Shown: positions 1 to 5,185, counted from the stretch's first letter. The stretch: DNA of 5,504 nucleotides from CAG-917 sp028724485 (GCA_028724485.1 JAQYCY010000008.1:1-5504), one strand, 5' to 3'. Numbers and translations are program-made. Notes: generated by a model not told the origin, from the letters alone.

Positions 1-84
1 AAGTGGGGAAAAATCAAACTTAAACCGAGAGACGGAATAATGATTATGCCTAAAAATTTCACGCCTGTCGTGCCAGAAGACTAA
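1..84 (+). CDS. C-terminal end of an unidentified protein (5' truncated)
   Basis: Frame 1 is open from the window edge to TAA at 82-84, giving 27 residues that end in NFTPVVPED. The other two forward frames hit stops within the first 40 bases, and a strong terminator starts 20 nt after this stop, so this is probably the real 3' end of a gene. The segment KIKLKPRDGIMIMP resembles the last beta strands of C-terminal all-beta domains in alpha-amylase-type glycoside hydrolases, which often end in a similar Pro-Arg-Asp-Gly plus hydrophobic run. That is a weak resemblance over very few residues. No catalytic part is visible, so no function is assigned. Coding nature is likely; product is unknown. 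Confidence 0.6.
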   Translation, partial: KWGKIKLKPRDGIMIMPKNFTPVVPED

Positions 85-104
85 AAAGTTTAACATGATA
101 TCTT

Positions 105-135
105 AACGCCTGCAAACTTTGCGGGCGTTTTTTTT
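105..135 (+). terminator. Rho-independent terminator of the upstream gene
   Basis: AACGCCTGC (105-113) pairs with GCGGGCGTT (121-129), with one U-G wobble. The inner AAA/TTT can extend the stem around C117. The stem runs directly into eight T (128-135). It lies 20 nt after the stop at 84, so it closes the upstream transcription unit and separates it from the lipoprotein operon. Confidence 0.9.
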
Positions 136-485
136 GCGTAAAGGCAAGAATGGAACTTAACGTTGAACTCATGCAAAAAGTTATAAACGAGCACGAGTAA
201 AAATATTTTTCGTCGCTTTATGGCTGTCGAACTAAAAAACTTGTGCCAAAAGTCAATTTGACGGAGCTTAAAGGCAAATAAAGCGTCAAAGTAGACGTCG
301 CTTAGATGCCGGAGGGGAAATAGCCACCTAAAAACTTATGCTTTTCTTGTCGTAAATTGTAAAATTAAACTTGAATCGAAACGGAAAACCGCAAAGCATA
401 TAATGCAAAGAATAGCAAATAAAAAAGCGAATTCGGTTTAACCGATAAGTCGTTCGGTTTTAATTAAAAGATATTAAATTGTATA
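136..485. other. Gene-poor intergenic stretch
   Basis: No intact gene is visible. A 16-codon frame (150-200, starting MELNVELMQK) has a weak AAGG five bases before its ATG. The same frame continues past its TAA as protein-like sequence, including KVNLTELKGK and SVKVDVA, interrupted by TAA at 279, TAG at 303 and TAG at 321. This may be a decayed gene or chance. A 13-bp odd palindrome TCGGTT-T-AACCGA lies at 433-445, and TTCGGTTT recurs at 453-460, so AACCGA (440-445) can also pair with 454-459. This could be a weak hairpin or a protein-binding site. Nothing else is recognised. Confidence 0.5.
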
Positions 486-514
486 TTGACACTAATATGG
501 CCATATGATAGAAT
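486..514 (+). promoter_or_regulatory. Sigma-A-type promoter of the lipoprotein operon
   Basis: A consensus TTGACA (-35, 486-491) is followed by a 17-bp spacer and TAGAAT (-10, 509-514), one mismatch from TATAAT. The TG at 506-507, one base before the -10, makes it an extended -10 promoter. Transcription would start near 520-522, leaving a 5' UTR of about 32 nt before the first lipoprotein gene. Quality is high by inspection; the start site is not measured. Confidence 0.85.
495..506. promoter_or_regulatory. Perfect 12-bp palindrome in promoter spacer, candidate operator
   Basis: ATATGGCCATAT reads the same on both strands and sits wholly between the -35 and -10 elements, centred at 500.5. A dimeric repressor, or a MerR-type activator, commonly binds twofold-symmetric sites in this position, so this is a candidate operator. 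The position is seen directly; the regulatory role is inferred. No regulator gene is visible in the window. Confidence 0.4.
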
Positions 515-552
515 TTTTTCATAAATCATTTTTGCGTTAAAAAAGGAGAGAA

Positions 553-1668
553 ATGAGAAAAAATTTTTTATTACTACTTGTAGTGGCGGTTTTAATTGTT
601 TCGCTGTTAGCTTTTGTTGCGTGCGACAAAGCAAACGATTCTGATAATAGAGGCGTAAGCGGTGAGGAAACAAGCAAAGATAATAACGGCGAAAACGTCG
701 GAGAAGGCGGTACGGGCAGCGGCGAAGAAACGGAGACGAAGTTTGAAATTCTCGCCGATGGAAAGTATGACGGCGTGAACGTAAAAGGCGGCAGAGTCAT
801 TTCTTATTCCGGCTCGGCGGCAGACCTTACGATTCCTACGGGGGTGACCGCAATCGGCGATATGGCATTTTATGGCAATAGCACTTTGACAAGCGTCGTT
901 ATTCCTAAAGGCGTTAAGGCTATCGAAGCACGTGCGTTTTTAAGTTGCCCGAATCTTGCAAGCGTTGTAATTCCCGACGGCGTTGAAAGTATCGGACAAA
1001 ACGCTTTCAGCGACTGTGCCGAATTAGTCAGCGTAACTATCCCTGACAGCGTAGTGGCATTGGACACAGCTTTTTCCGATTGCGGAAAATTGAGTTACAC
1101 CGAATATGAAAACGGTAAATATTTAGGCAATCACTTGATTGACGCCATCGACAGTTCGGCAACGAGTTTTACGGTGAAAGCGGGGACAATTACCGTTGCG
1201 GGAAGTGCGTTCGATTATTTTTCCGAATTGACTACGGTAAGTCTCCCTGACGGGTTAAAAGGCATAGGCGTATGTGCGTTTGAATATTGCGAAAAGCTCG
1301 AGTCGATAGCATTGCCGTCAACCGTAAAATTCATAGGACAAAATGCATTTGAAAGATGTTCCGCTTTAATTAGCGTAAACATTCCTGACGGAGTAGAAGC
1401 GATAGGCAGGGATACGTTTAACGGTTGCACAAGTTTGCAGTCGATAACGATTCCCGACAGCGTAGTTTCGATAGGCAGGGATGCGTTTAACAGCTGCAGC
1501 AATTTAATGAACGTTGTTATTCCTATAAGCGTTAAGACGATAGGCAAATATGCGTTTATCGGTTGTGACAACTTGACGATTTATGCCGAAGCAGCAGAGA
1601 AGCCAAGCGGTTGGGATGTCAACTGGAATTATAGCGGTCGTCCCGTAAATTGGGGATATACCGATTAA
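553..1668 (+). CDS. BspA-type leucine-rich-repeat surface lipoprotein (LRR_5 family), copy 1
   Basis: The 371-residue product is a predicted lipid-anchored surface protein. The start is set by AAGGAG (543-548), 4 nt before the ATG. Residues 1-23 are a signal peptide (MRKN, then a long hydrophobic core) ending FVA before Cys24, a lipobox-like site with Phe instead of the usual Leu at -3. A Gly/Ser/Glu/Asn-rich linker spans about 25-63, and a short cap (FEILADGKYDG) follows. LRR_5 units of 23 residues (IP-GV--IG--AF--C--L-SV) start at 94, 117, 140 and 163. An island (about 186-230, with NGKYLGNHLI) interrupts them, and they resume at 231, 254, 277, 300 and 323. The C terminus (346-371) is the Trp-rich PSGWDVNWNY block typical of these proteins. 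BspA-like repeats mediate adhesion or other protein contacts in some bacteria, but the ligand here is unknown. It is first gene of a two-gene operon with a paralogue 23 nt downstream. Family assignment is strong; function is only general. Confidence 0.93.
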   Translation: MRKNFLLLLVVAVLIVSLLAFVACDKANDSDNRGVSGEETSKDNNGENVGEGGTGSGEETETKFEILADGKYDGVNVKGGRVISYSGSAADLTIPTGVTAIGDMAFYGNSTLTSVVIPKGVKAIEARAFLSCPNLASVVIPDGVESIGQNAFSDCAELVSVTIPDSVVALDTAFSDCGKLSYTEYENGKYLGNHLIDAIDSSATSFTVKAGTITVAGSAFDYFSELTTVSLPDGLKGIGVCAFEYCEKLESIALPSTVKFIGQNAFERCSALISVNIPDGVEAIGRDTFNGCTSLQSITIPDSVVSIGRDAFNSCSNLMNVVIPISVKTIGKYAFIGCDNLTIYAEAAEKPSGWDVNWNYSGRPVNWGYTD

Positions 1669-1691
1669 TTTAAGCGAACGGAGGCACTAAA

Positions 1692-2873
1692 ATGAAGAGA
1701 AATTTAGTTATAGTTTTAATTGTGTTGTTAGCGCTTATCCTTACGGTCTTTACGGCATGCGATAAAGACGTAAAGGGCGAAGAGCAAAACAACGTTGACG
1801 GCGGTACCGCATTTGAAGTATTGCCGGACGGTATTTATGACGGCATCGAAGTATCCGACGGAAAAGTCTGCTCGTATTCCGGAACTGCAACCGACGTAGT
1901 AATTCCGAAGGGAGTGACGGGCATTGAAAGCAACGTGTTTTCAGATACGGACGTTACAAGCGTAGTAATTCCCGACGGCGTAACGTACGTCGGTAAATTC
2001 GGAACCTGTAAATCGTTACGCAGCGTAACTATCCCTGACAGCGTCACTAATATAGCTCAAAACGCTTTTATCGGTTGCAACGTTTTAGAATTCGCCGAGT
2101 ATGAAAACGGAAAATATATAAACAACCATTTAATAAGCGTAATTGATAAATCGGCAACGAGGTTTAAGATAAAAGACGGCACGATGAGCATTGCCGGCGG
2201 AGTATTTAGCGGCTGTGAAAACTTAACAAGCCTTGAAATTCCCGACGGCGTAAAGGGTATAGGCAGTCGTGTTTTTGAAAATTGTACCGCTCTTGAAACG
2301 GTACGTATTCCTGAAACCACAATCAAAATAGGAAATTATACGTTTGACGGCTGTACAAGTTTGAAGAGCGTCAATCTCCCTGAAGGGATAACGGTGATAG
2401 GAACAAGAATGTTTGCACTTTGCGAGAATCTTGAATCTATAACAATTCCCGATACCGTTACGGGAATTTATGATTTAGCGTTTTTAGAATGTAGAAAGTT
2501 AACGAGCGTTCGTATTCCCGACAGCGTAAATACAATTTCCGCAAGAGCGTTTTTAAGATGCAGCGGTCTTGAAGAAGTACAATTCGGAAAGGGCGTTGAA
2601 TACGTCGGCGAGGAAGCGTTTATGAATTGTGCCTTATTAACTTCGGTAAAGATAGGGGAAAGCGTAAGGGGAATAGGAAAATACGCATTCCGTTATTGCT
2701 ACGGCTTAGAAAGGATAGAGATTCCCGTCAGTGTAACTACAATAAACAGTAATGCGTTTGAAGCATGTAACAATCTGACGATTTATGCCGAAGCGACAGA
2801 GCAGCCAAGCGGTTGGGACGTTAACTGGAATTATAGCGGCTGCCCCGTAAATTGGGGATATAAAGGCGAATGA
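1692..2873 (+). CDS. BspA-type leucine-rich-repeat surface lipoprotein (LRR_5 family), copy 2
   Basis: The 393-residue paralogue of the preceding gene is translated from GGAGG (1680-1684), 7 nt before ATG, and is presumably cotranscribed. Residues 1-22 form the signal peptide; FTA-Cys23 repeats the Phe-at-minus-3 lipobox of its partner. The Gly/Ser linker is much shorter (about 24-40). The cap FEVLPDGIYDG matches copy 1. Repeats start at 71, 93 and 114; the first two are shortened to 22 and 21 residues. An island spans about 137-182 (ENGKYINNHLI). Eight exact 23-residue units start at 183, 206, 229, 252, 275, 298, 321 and 344, against five in copy 1, so the post-island array has grown or shrunk by three units. 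The last 30 residues before the extreme C terminus match copy 1 at 27 positions. Predicted location is the outer face of the membrane; the binding partner is unknown. Confidence 0.93.
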   Translation: MKRNLVIVLIVLLALILTVFTACDKDVKGEEQNNVDGGTAFEVLPDGIYDGIEVSDGKVCSYSGTATDVVIPKGVTGIESNVFSDTDVTSVVIPDGVTYVGKFGTCKSLRSVTIPDSVTNIAQNAFIGCNVLEFAEYENGKYINNHLISVIDKSATRFKIKDGTMSIAGGVFSGCENLTSLEIPDGVKGIGSRVFENCTALETVRIPETTIKIGNYTFDGCTSLKSVNLPEGITVIGTRMFALCENLESITIPDTVTGIYDLAFLECRKLTSVRIPDSVNTISARAFLRCSGLEEVQFGKGVEYVGEEAFMNCALLTSVKIGESVRGIGKYAFRYCYGLERIEIPVSVTTINSNAFEACNNLTIYAEATEQPSGWDVNWNYSGCPVNWGYKGE

Positions 2874-2905
2874 CGTATCCGAACGAATATTAAAACGACC
2901 ATATG

Positions 2906-3005
2906 TAAATGATTTTGTTAATAAATATATAAATGATTTTATTAATAAATATAAAAATGAATTATTAAATGAATTTATAAAAAAGTAAATGAATTTATAA
3001 AAAAT
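2906..3005. repeat. A/T-rich tandem repeat array downstream of the lipoprotein operon
   Basis: Two 24-bp units (2906-2929 and 2930-2953) differ at one position (G2917/A2941). After a degenerate stretch (2954-2965), two 20-bp units (2966-2985 and 2986-3005) also differ by one base. All share the core TAAATGA(A/T)TT. The array contains frequent stops on the + strand and is not read as coding. It lies between the second lipoprotein stop and the terminator, so it would sit in the 3' UTR. Such arrays can arise by replication slippage; no function is assigned. Confidence 0.8.
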
Positions 3006-3025
3006 GCGGTTAAAAACTAATATGC

Positions 3026-3059
3026 AAAAAACGCGTCTGAATTTTCGGGTGCGTTTTTT
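3026..3059 (+). terminator. Rho-independent terminator of the lipoprotein operon
   Basis: CGCGTCTGA (3032-3040) pairs with TCGGGTGCG (3045-3053), using three G-U wobbles, around a four-base loop. It is followed by TTTTTT (3054-3059) and preceded by AAAAAA (3026-3031), so it could also stop transcription from the other direction. It lies about 150 nt after the second lipoprotein stop and insulates the S10 operon from readthrough. Confidence 0.85.
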
Positions 3060-3342
3060 ATTTGCAGTTTGGAATGAAGACGTTATAAACGGTTTAATTG
3101 TCGAAAACGGTTGAAATTCCACTGGCGATTTTTATTGCAAAATTCATTTGTGCGATAATTGTCGTTAGAATAGGAAGGCAGTTTTTCAACGCAAAAATAA
3201 TGACGAATTATGACAACGTTTATGATAGCAGGAAAAATTAAGGGGAAAATAGTCGATTCTATCGGGTGAAAAACGGCGAAAAAGAGCAAAAGACCGTACG
3301 AAAAAAAAGTAAAAAATAATTTCGAATTTGTCGTAATTTTGT
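3060..3342. other. Gene-poor stretch upstream of the S10 promoter
   Basis: No recognisable gene is present. One + strand frame runs from a TTG at 3098 to TAA at 3239-3241 (47 codons). It has a hydrophobic run (IPLAIFIAKFICAIIVV) followed by a polar, basic tail, and the same frame continues past the stop as basic sequence to TAA at 3317-3319. It has no clear ribosome binding site and two in-frame stops just before it (3086, 3095). It is either a decayed small membrane-protein gene or chance. A-tracts at about 3301-3316 lie upstream of the S10 promoter and may act as an UP element for RNA polymerase alpha subunits. Confidence 0.5.
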
Positions 3343-3371
3343 TTGACAATCTTTTAAAAATTTATTATTAT
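3343..3371 (+). promoter_or_regulatory. Sigma-A-type promoter of the S10 operon
   Basis: A consensus TTGACA (3343-3348), 17-bp spacer and TATTAT (3366-3371) form a near-perfect housekeeping promoter. A/T-rich DNA with A-tracts lies just upstream, as in many ribosomal-gene promoters. The predicted start is near 3377-3379, giving a leader of about 205 nt before rpsJ. An overlapping TATTAT at 3363 would give a poor 14-bp spacer and is less likely. Confidence 0.88.
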
Positions 3372-3377
3372 AGGTAA

Positions 3378-3573
3378 GCCTTGTATAGCAACAAGGGATA
3401 TTTCTGCGTTCAAAACGCTAAAAAAGCTGTGAAAATGCGCAAAAAATACGGGAAAATCGAACGGTTTTCCAATAAAAAAGCGCGCGACACACACGGCATA
3501 GTGTATGAGAATGCAAAAATCTCTCGGCTTAGGCTCAAAAATAAATACACACACTAAGTGTATACCAATAAAC
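3378..3573 (+). promoter_or_regulatory. Structured 5' leader of the S10 operon mRNA
   Basis: From the predicted start to the rpsJ ribosome binding site the RNA holds several hairpins: CCTTGT/ACAAGG (3379-3384 with 3391-3396) right at the 5' end; GCGTT/AACGC (3406-3410 with 3414-3418); an 8-bp GGAAAATC/GGTTTTCC around GAAC (3451-3470); a weak ACAC/GTGT (3491-3494 with 3501-3504); and ATACAC/GTGTAT (3545-3550 with 3558-3563), ending 10 nt before the AGGAGG. The last two share ACACACAC and AGTGTAT, so GTGTAT at 3501-3506 can instead pair with ATACAC at 3545-3550. S10 operons in some bacteria are autoregulated by L4 binding the leader (shown in E. coli); whether this unrelated leader does so is unknown. 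None of the hairpins is followed by a U-tract, which argues against simple attenuation. Confidence 0.5.
3435..3557 (+). CDS. Possible basic 40-residue upstream reading frame in the S10 leader
   Basis: ATG at 3435 opens a 40-codon frame ending TAA at 3555-3557, 27 nt before rpsJ. The product (start MRKKYGKIERF, end LRLKNKYTH) has 13 Lys/Arg against three acidic residues, and so is nucleic-acid-binding-like in charge. The frame is open back to 3378, so a longer TTG-started form is formally possible, but the TTG at 3381 would lie within a few bases of the predicted transcript start. No good Shine-Dalgarno sequence precedes ATG 3435; there is only A-rich sequence and GTGAAA. It uses CGG and AGG codons, which the neighbouring ribosomal genes avoid. 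It could be a regulatory leader peptide or chance; I do not recognise it. Confidence 0.2.
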   Translation: MRKKYGKIERFSNKKARDTHGIVYENAKISRLRLKNKYTH

Positions 3574-3579
3574 AGGAGG
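3574..3579 (+). promoter_or_regulatory. rpsJ ribosome binding site
   Basis: AGGAGG lies 5 nt before ATG 3585 and fixes that start. The in-frame ATG at 3558 would add nine residues (MYTNKQEAI) not found in the S10 family, would place this site inside the gene, and overlaps the leader hairpin. Confidence 0.92.
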
Positions 3580-3584
3580 CTATT

Positions 3585-3893
3585 ATGGCTGGACAAAAAA
3601 TCAGAATCAAGTTGAAGGCGTATGACCACGATCTTATCGATTTATCGGCAGAAAAAATCGTCGAAACGGTTAAAAAGACGGGCACTAAGGTTTCAGGACC
3701 TATTCCGCTTCCTACCGAAAAAGAAATCATCACGATTCTTCGCGCTACGCACAAATACAAGGATTCGAGAGAGCAATTTGAACTTAGAACACACAAGCGT
3801 TTGATTGATATATTCAATCCTACGGCAAAGACGGTTGATTCGCTTATGAAAATCGATTTGCCTGCAGGCGTTGATATTTCTATCAAACTTTAA
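3585..3893 (+). CDS. rpsJ: Small ribosomal subunit protein uS10 (S10)
   Basis: S10 sits in the head of the 30S subunit near S3, S9 and S14; in E. coli, as NusE, it also joins NusB in transcription antitermination. The 102 residues match the family's usual length. The start MAGQKIRIKLKAYDH, the signature SGPIPLPT (37-44), KDSREQFELRTHKRLIDI (59-76) and the C terminus LPAGVDISIKL are all typical of Bacillota S10. It heads the operon, with its own strong promoter about 210 nt upstream and rplC beginning 30 nt after its stop. Codon use is that of a highly expressed gene (many AAG, CTT, CGC and CGT) and differs from the TTA- and AAA-rich lipoprotein genes. No missing or odd residues were noticed. 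Confidence 0.99.
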   Translation: MAGQKIRIKLKAYDHDLIDLSAEKIVETVKKTGTKVSGPIPLPTEKEIITILRATHKYKDSREQFELRTHKRLIDIFNPTAKTVDSLMKIDLPAGVDISIKL

Positions 3894-3902
3894 TAGAGAG
3901 TT

Positions 3903-3909
3903 AAGGAGG
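3903..3909 (+). promoter_or_regulatory. rplC ribosome binding site with unusually long spacing
   Basis: AAGGAGG, continued as GTGA to 3913, is a near-complete match to the anti-Shine-Dalgarno sequence, but its last G is 14 nt from ATG 3924. The more usual distance is about 5-9, as for the other genes here. No in-frame ATG, GTG or TTG lies nearer; only ATT 3921 does. The ATG start is kept because MNKAIIGKKIGM is the normal L3 beginning. The U/A-rich gap may fold or stretch to compensate. Confidence 0.75.
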
Positions 3910-3923
3910 GTGAACTTTATATT

Positions 3924-4553
3924 ATGAATAAAGCAATCATCGGAAAGAAAATCGGTATGAGCCAAATCTTCTCTAATGACGGAAAAGTTATTCCTGTAAC
4001 CGTCGTAGAAGCGGGTCCATGCCCAATCGTGCAAAAAAAGACAGTAGCAAACGACGGATACGACGCTCTTCAAGTTGCGTTCGGCGAAGTCAAGATAGCA
4101 AGAGTCAACAAACCGCAACAAGGACATTTCAAGAAAGCTAACGTTGAACCTAAGCGTTATTTGAGAGAACTCAGACTTAAAGACTGTTCGGCATACGAAG
4201 TAGGTCAAGTCATCACCGCAGACGTCTTCCAAGAAGGCGACCACGTTGACGTTTCGGGTACTTCGAAAGGTCACGGATTCAGCGGCGTTATCCAAAGATG
4301 GAATCAACATCGCGGACCTATGGCTCACGGCTCGGGTTATCACAGAGGCGTCGGCTCTATGTCGGCTTGCTCGGACCCGTCGAGAGTTTTCAAGAACAAG
4401 CATATGCCGGGTCAATGGGGCGGCGAAAAGGTTACCGTTCAAAACCTTGCCGTTGCAAAAGTCGACGCAGCAAGAAACGTTCTCCTTATAAAGGGAGCAA
4501 TACCCGGTCCTAAGGGCGGCTTAGTCGTCATCAAGGAATCCCTTAAAGGCTAA
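3924..4553 (+). CDS. rplC: Large ribosomal subunit protein uL3 (L3)
   Basis: L3 binds 23S rRNA early in 50S assembly and reaches with a central loop toward the peptidyl-transferase centre. The 209 residues are the usual bacterial length. Visible family features are the N terminus AIIGKKIGMSQIF (4-16), VTVVEAGPC (25-33), VDVSGTSKGHGFSGVIQRW (108-126), the loop HRGPMAHGSGYHRGVGSM (129-146), and PGQWGGEKVTVQNL (162-175). Ser150 aligns with the Gln150 that PrmB methylates in E. coli, so that modification is absent here, which I expect for this phylum. Trp165 stands where Met is found in E. coli (AGQMG). It lies between rpsJ and rplD, and its TAA shares its last A with an unused ATG (4553). Confidence 0.99.
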   Translation: MNKAIIGKKIGMSQIFSNDGKVIPVTVVEAGPCPIVQKKTVANDGYDALQVAFGEVKIARVNKPQQGHFKKANVEPKRYLRELRLKDCSAYEVGQVITADVFQEGDHVDVSGTSKGHGFSGVIQRWNQHRGPMAHGSGYHRGVGSMSACSDPSRVFKNKHMPGQWGGEKVTVQNLAVAKVDAARNVLLIKGAIPGPKGGLVVIKESLKG

Positions 4554-4554
4554 T

Positions 4555-4559
4555 GGAGG
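4555..4559 (+). promoter_or_regulatory. rplD ribosome binding site that decides the start
   Basis: GGAGG, followed by T, lies 5 nt before ATG 4565. The other in-frame ATG (4553, overlapping the rplC stop as TAATG) has only a weak AAAGG close by, and starting there would put this strong site inside the gene. ATG 4565 is therefore preferred, giving MQLNVKDMNGKEVG, in line with L4 N termini. Confidence 0.8.
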
Positions 4560-4564
4560 TTAAT

Positions 4565-5185
4565 ATGCAACTTAATGTTAAGGATATGAACGGTAAAGAA
4601 GTCGGACAAATCAAACTTGACGACGCCGTATTTAATAAAGAATATAAAGAGGCTTTGATTCACCAAGTAGTCGTAGCGCAACTTGCAAATCGCAGACAAG
4701 GCACTCACTCGGCTTTGACCAGACGTGAAGTCGCCGGCGGTGGTATCAAACCTTTCCGCCAAAAGGGAACGGGTAGAGCTCGTCAAGGTTCGAGCCGCTC
4801 GCCGCAACACGTAGGTGGCGGTATCGTCTTTGCTAAGAAGCCTCGCGATTTCTCGCAAAAGGTCAACAAGACGATGAAGAAAGCAGCATTCCTTTCGGCA
4901 ATTTCGGAAAAGATTCGTCAAAGCGAAGTTACGGTTTTGGATAAACTTGCTCTTAAAGAAGCAAAGACGAAACTCTTCCAAAACGTCATCGACGCATTGA
5001 AACTCGAAGGTAAAGTTATTTTCGTAACGGAAGGCTATGATGAAACCTTGATTCGTGCAATCAGAAACATTCCTGACGCACAAGTTCAGGAGGCAAGAAC
5101 GCTTAGCGTATACGACATCGTAGCAAACCGCAACCTTGTCTTTACTAAGAGCGCTATCGAACAAGTCGAGGAGGCAAACAAATAA
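4565..5185 (+). CDS. rplD: Large ribosomal subunit protein uL4 (L4)
   Basis: L4 binds domain I of 23S rRNA, and its extended loop lines the narrow part of the peptide exit tunnel. In E. coli it also represses its own operon through the S10 leader; that role is not shown here. From ATG 4565 the protein is 206 residues, the normal length. The N-terminal strand MNGKEVGQIKLDDAVF (8-23) is followed by the basic loop (about 43-95) with GTHSALTRREVAGGG, PFRQKGTGRARQGSSRSPQ (63-81) and GGGIVFAKKPRDFS. The C-terminal Rossmann-like half has VIFVTEGYDE and the final SVYDIVANRNLVFTKSAIEQ. Starting at 4553 instead would add four residues. Its stop TAA overlaps the rplW ATG by one base, so translation of the two is probably coupled. 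Confidence 0.98.
   Translation: MQLNVKDMNGKEVGQIKLDDAVFNKEYKEALIHQVVVAQLANRRQGTHSALTRREVAGGGIKPFRQKGTGRARQGSSRSPQHVGGGIVFAKKPRDFSQKVNKTMKKAAFLSAISEKIRQSEVTVLDKLALKEAKTKLFQNVIDALKLEGKVIFVTEGYDETLIRAIRNIPDAQVQEARTLSVYDIVANRNLVFTKSAIEQVEEANK

Noticed and set aside
399..404. TATAAT as a second promoter -10
   Set aside because: The nearest TTGAAT (371-376) is 22 bp away, too far, and the near-consensus promoter at 486-514 is well placed.
440..461. AACCGA/TCGGTT hairpin followed by TTTT as a terminator
   Set aside because: The stem is only six base pairs, the U-tract is four, and there is no gene for it to terminate.
1215..1571. Antisense 118-codon frame inside the first lipoprotein gene
   Set aside because: Its periodic Pro/Ser/Gly pattern is the complement of the LRR repeat units.
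2906..3005. CRISPR array
   Set aside because: The units are directly adjacent without unique spacers, are very A/T-rich and have two different periods.
2706..3122. Antisense 138-codon frame reading through the A/T tandem repeats
   Set aside because: It overlaps the end of the second lipoprotein gene and the terminator; its Phe/Leu/Ile/Ser repeats simply reflect the tandem DNA repeat.
3083..3349. Antisense 88-codon hydrophobic frame in the gap before the S10 promoter
   Set aside because: It would start from TTG inside the S10 -35 region, with no ribosome binding site, in A/T-rich DNA where Phe- and Ile-rich frames arise by chance.
3451..3470. Eight-bp leader hairpin as an attenuator
   Set aside because: It is followed by AATAAAAAAGCG rather than a U-tract, so it is not an intrinsic terminator.
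3558..3584. Longer S10 start adding nine residues
   Set aside because: The AGGAGG at 3574-3579 points to ATG 3585, which gives the normal 102-residue S10.
3693..4442. Long antisense open frame (249 codons) across rpsJ and rplC
   Set aside because: It mirrors highly conserved ribosomal genes, has no recognisable domains, and exists because the sense codon use leaves the opposite frame open.
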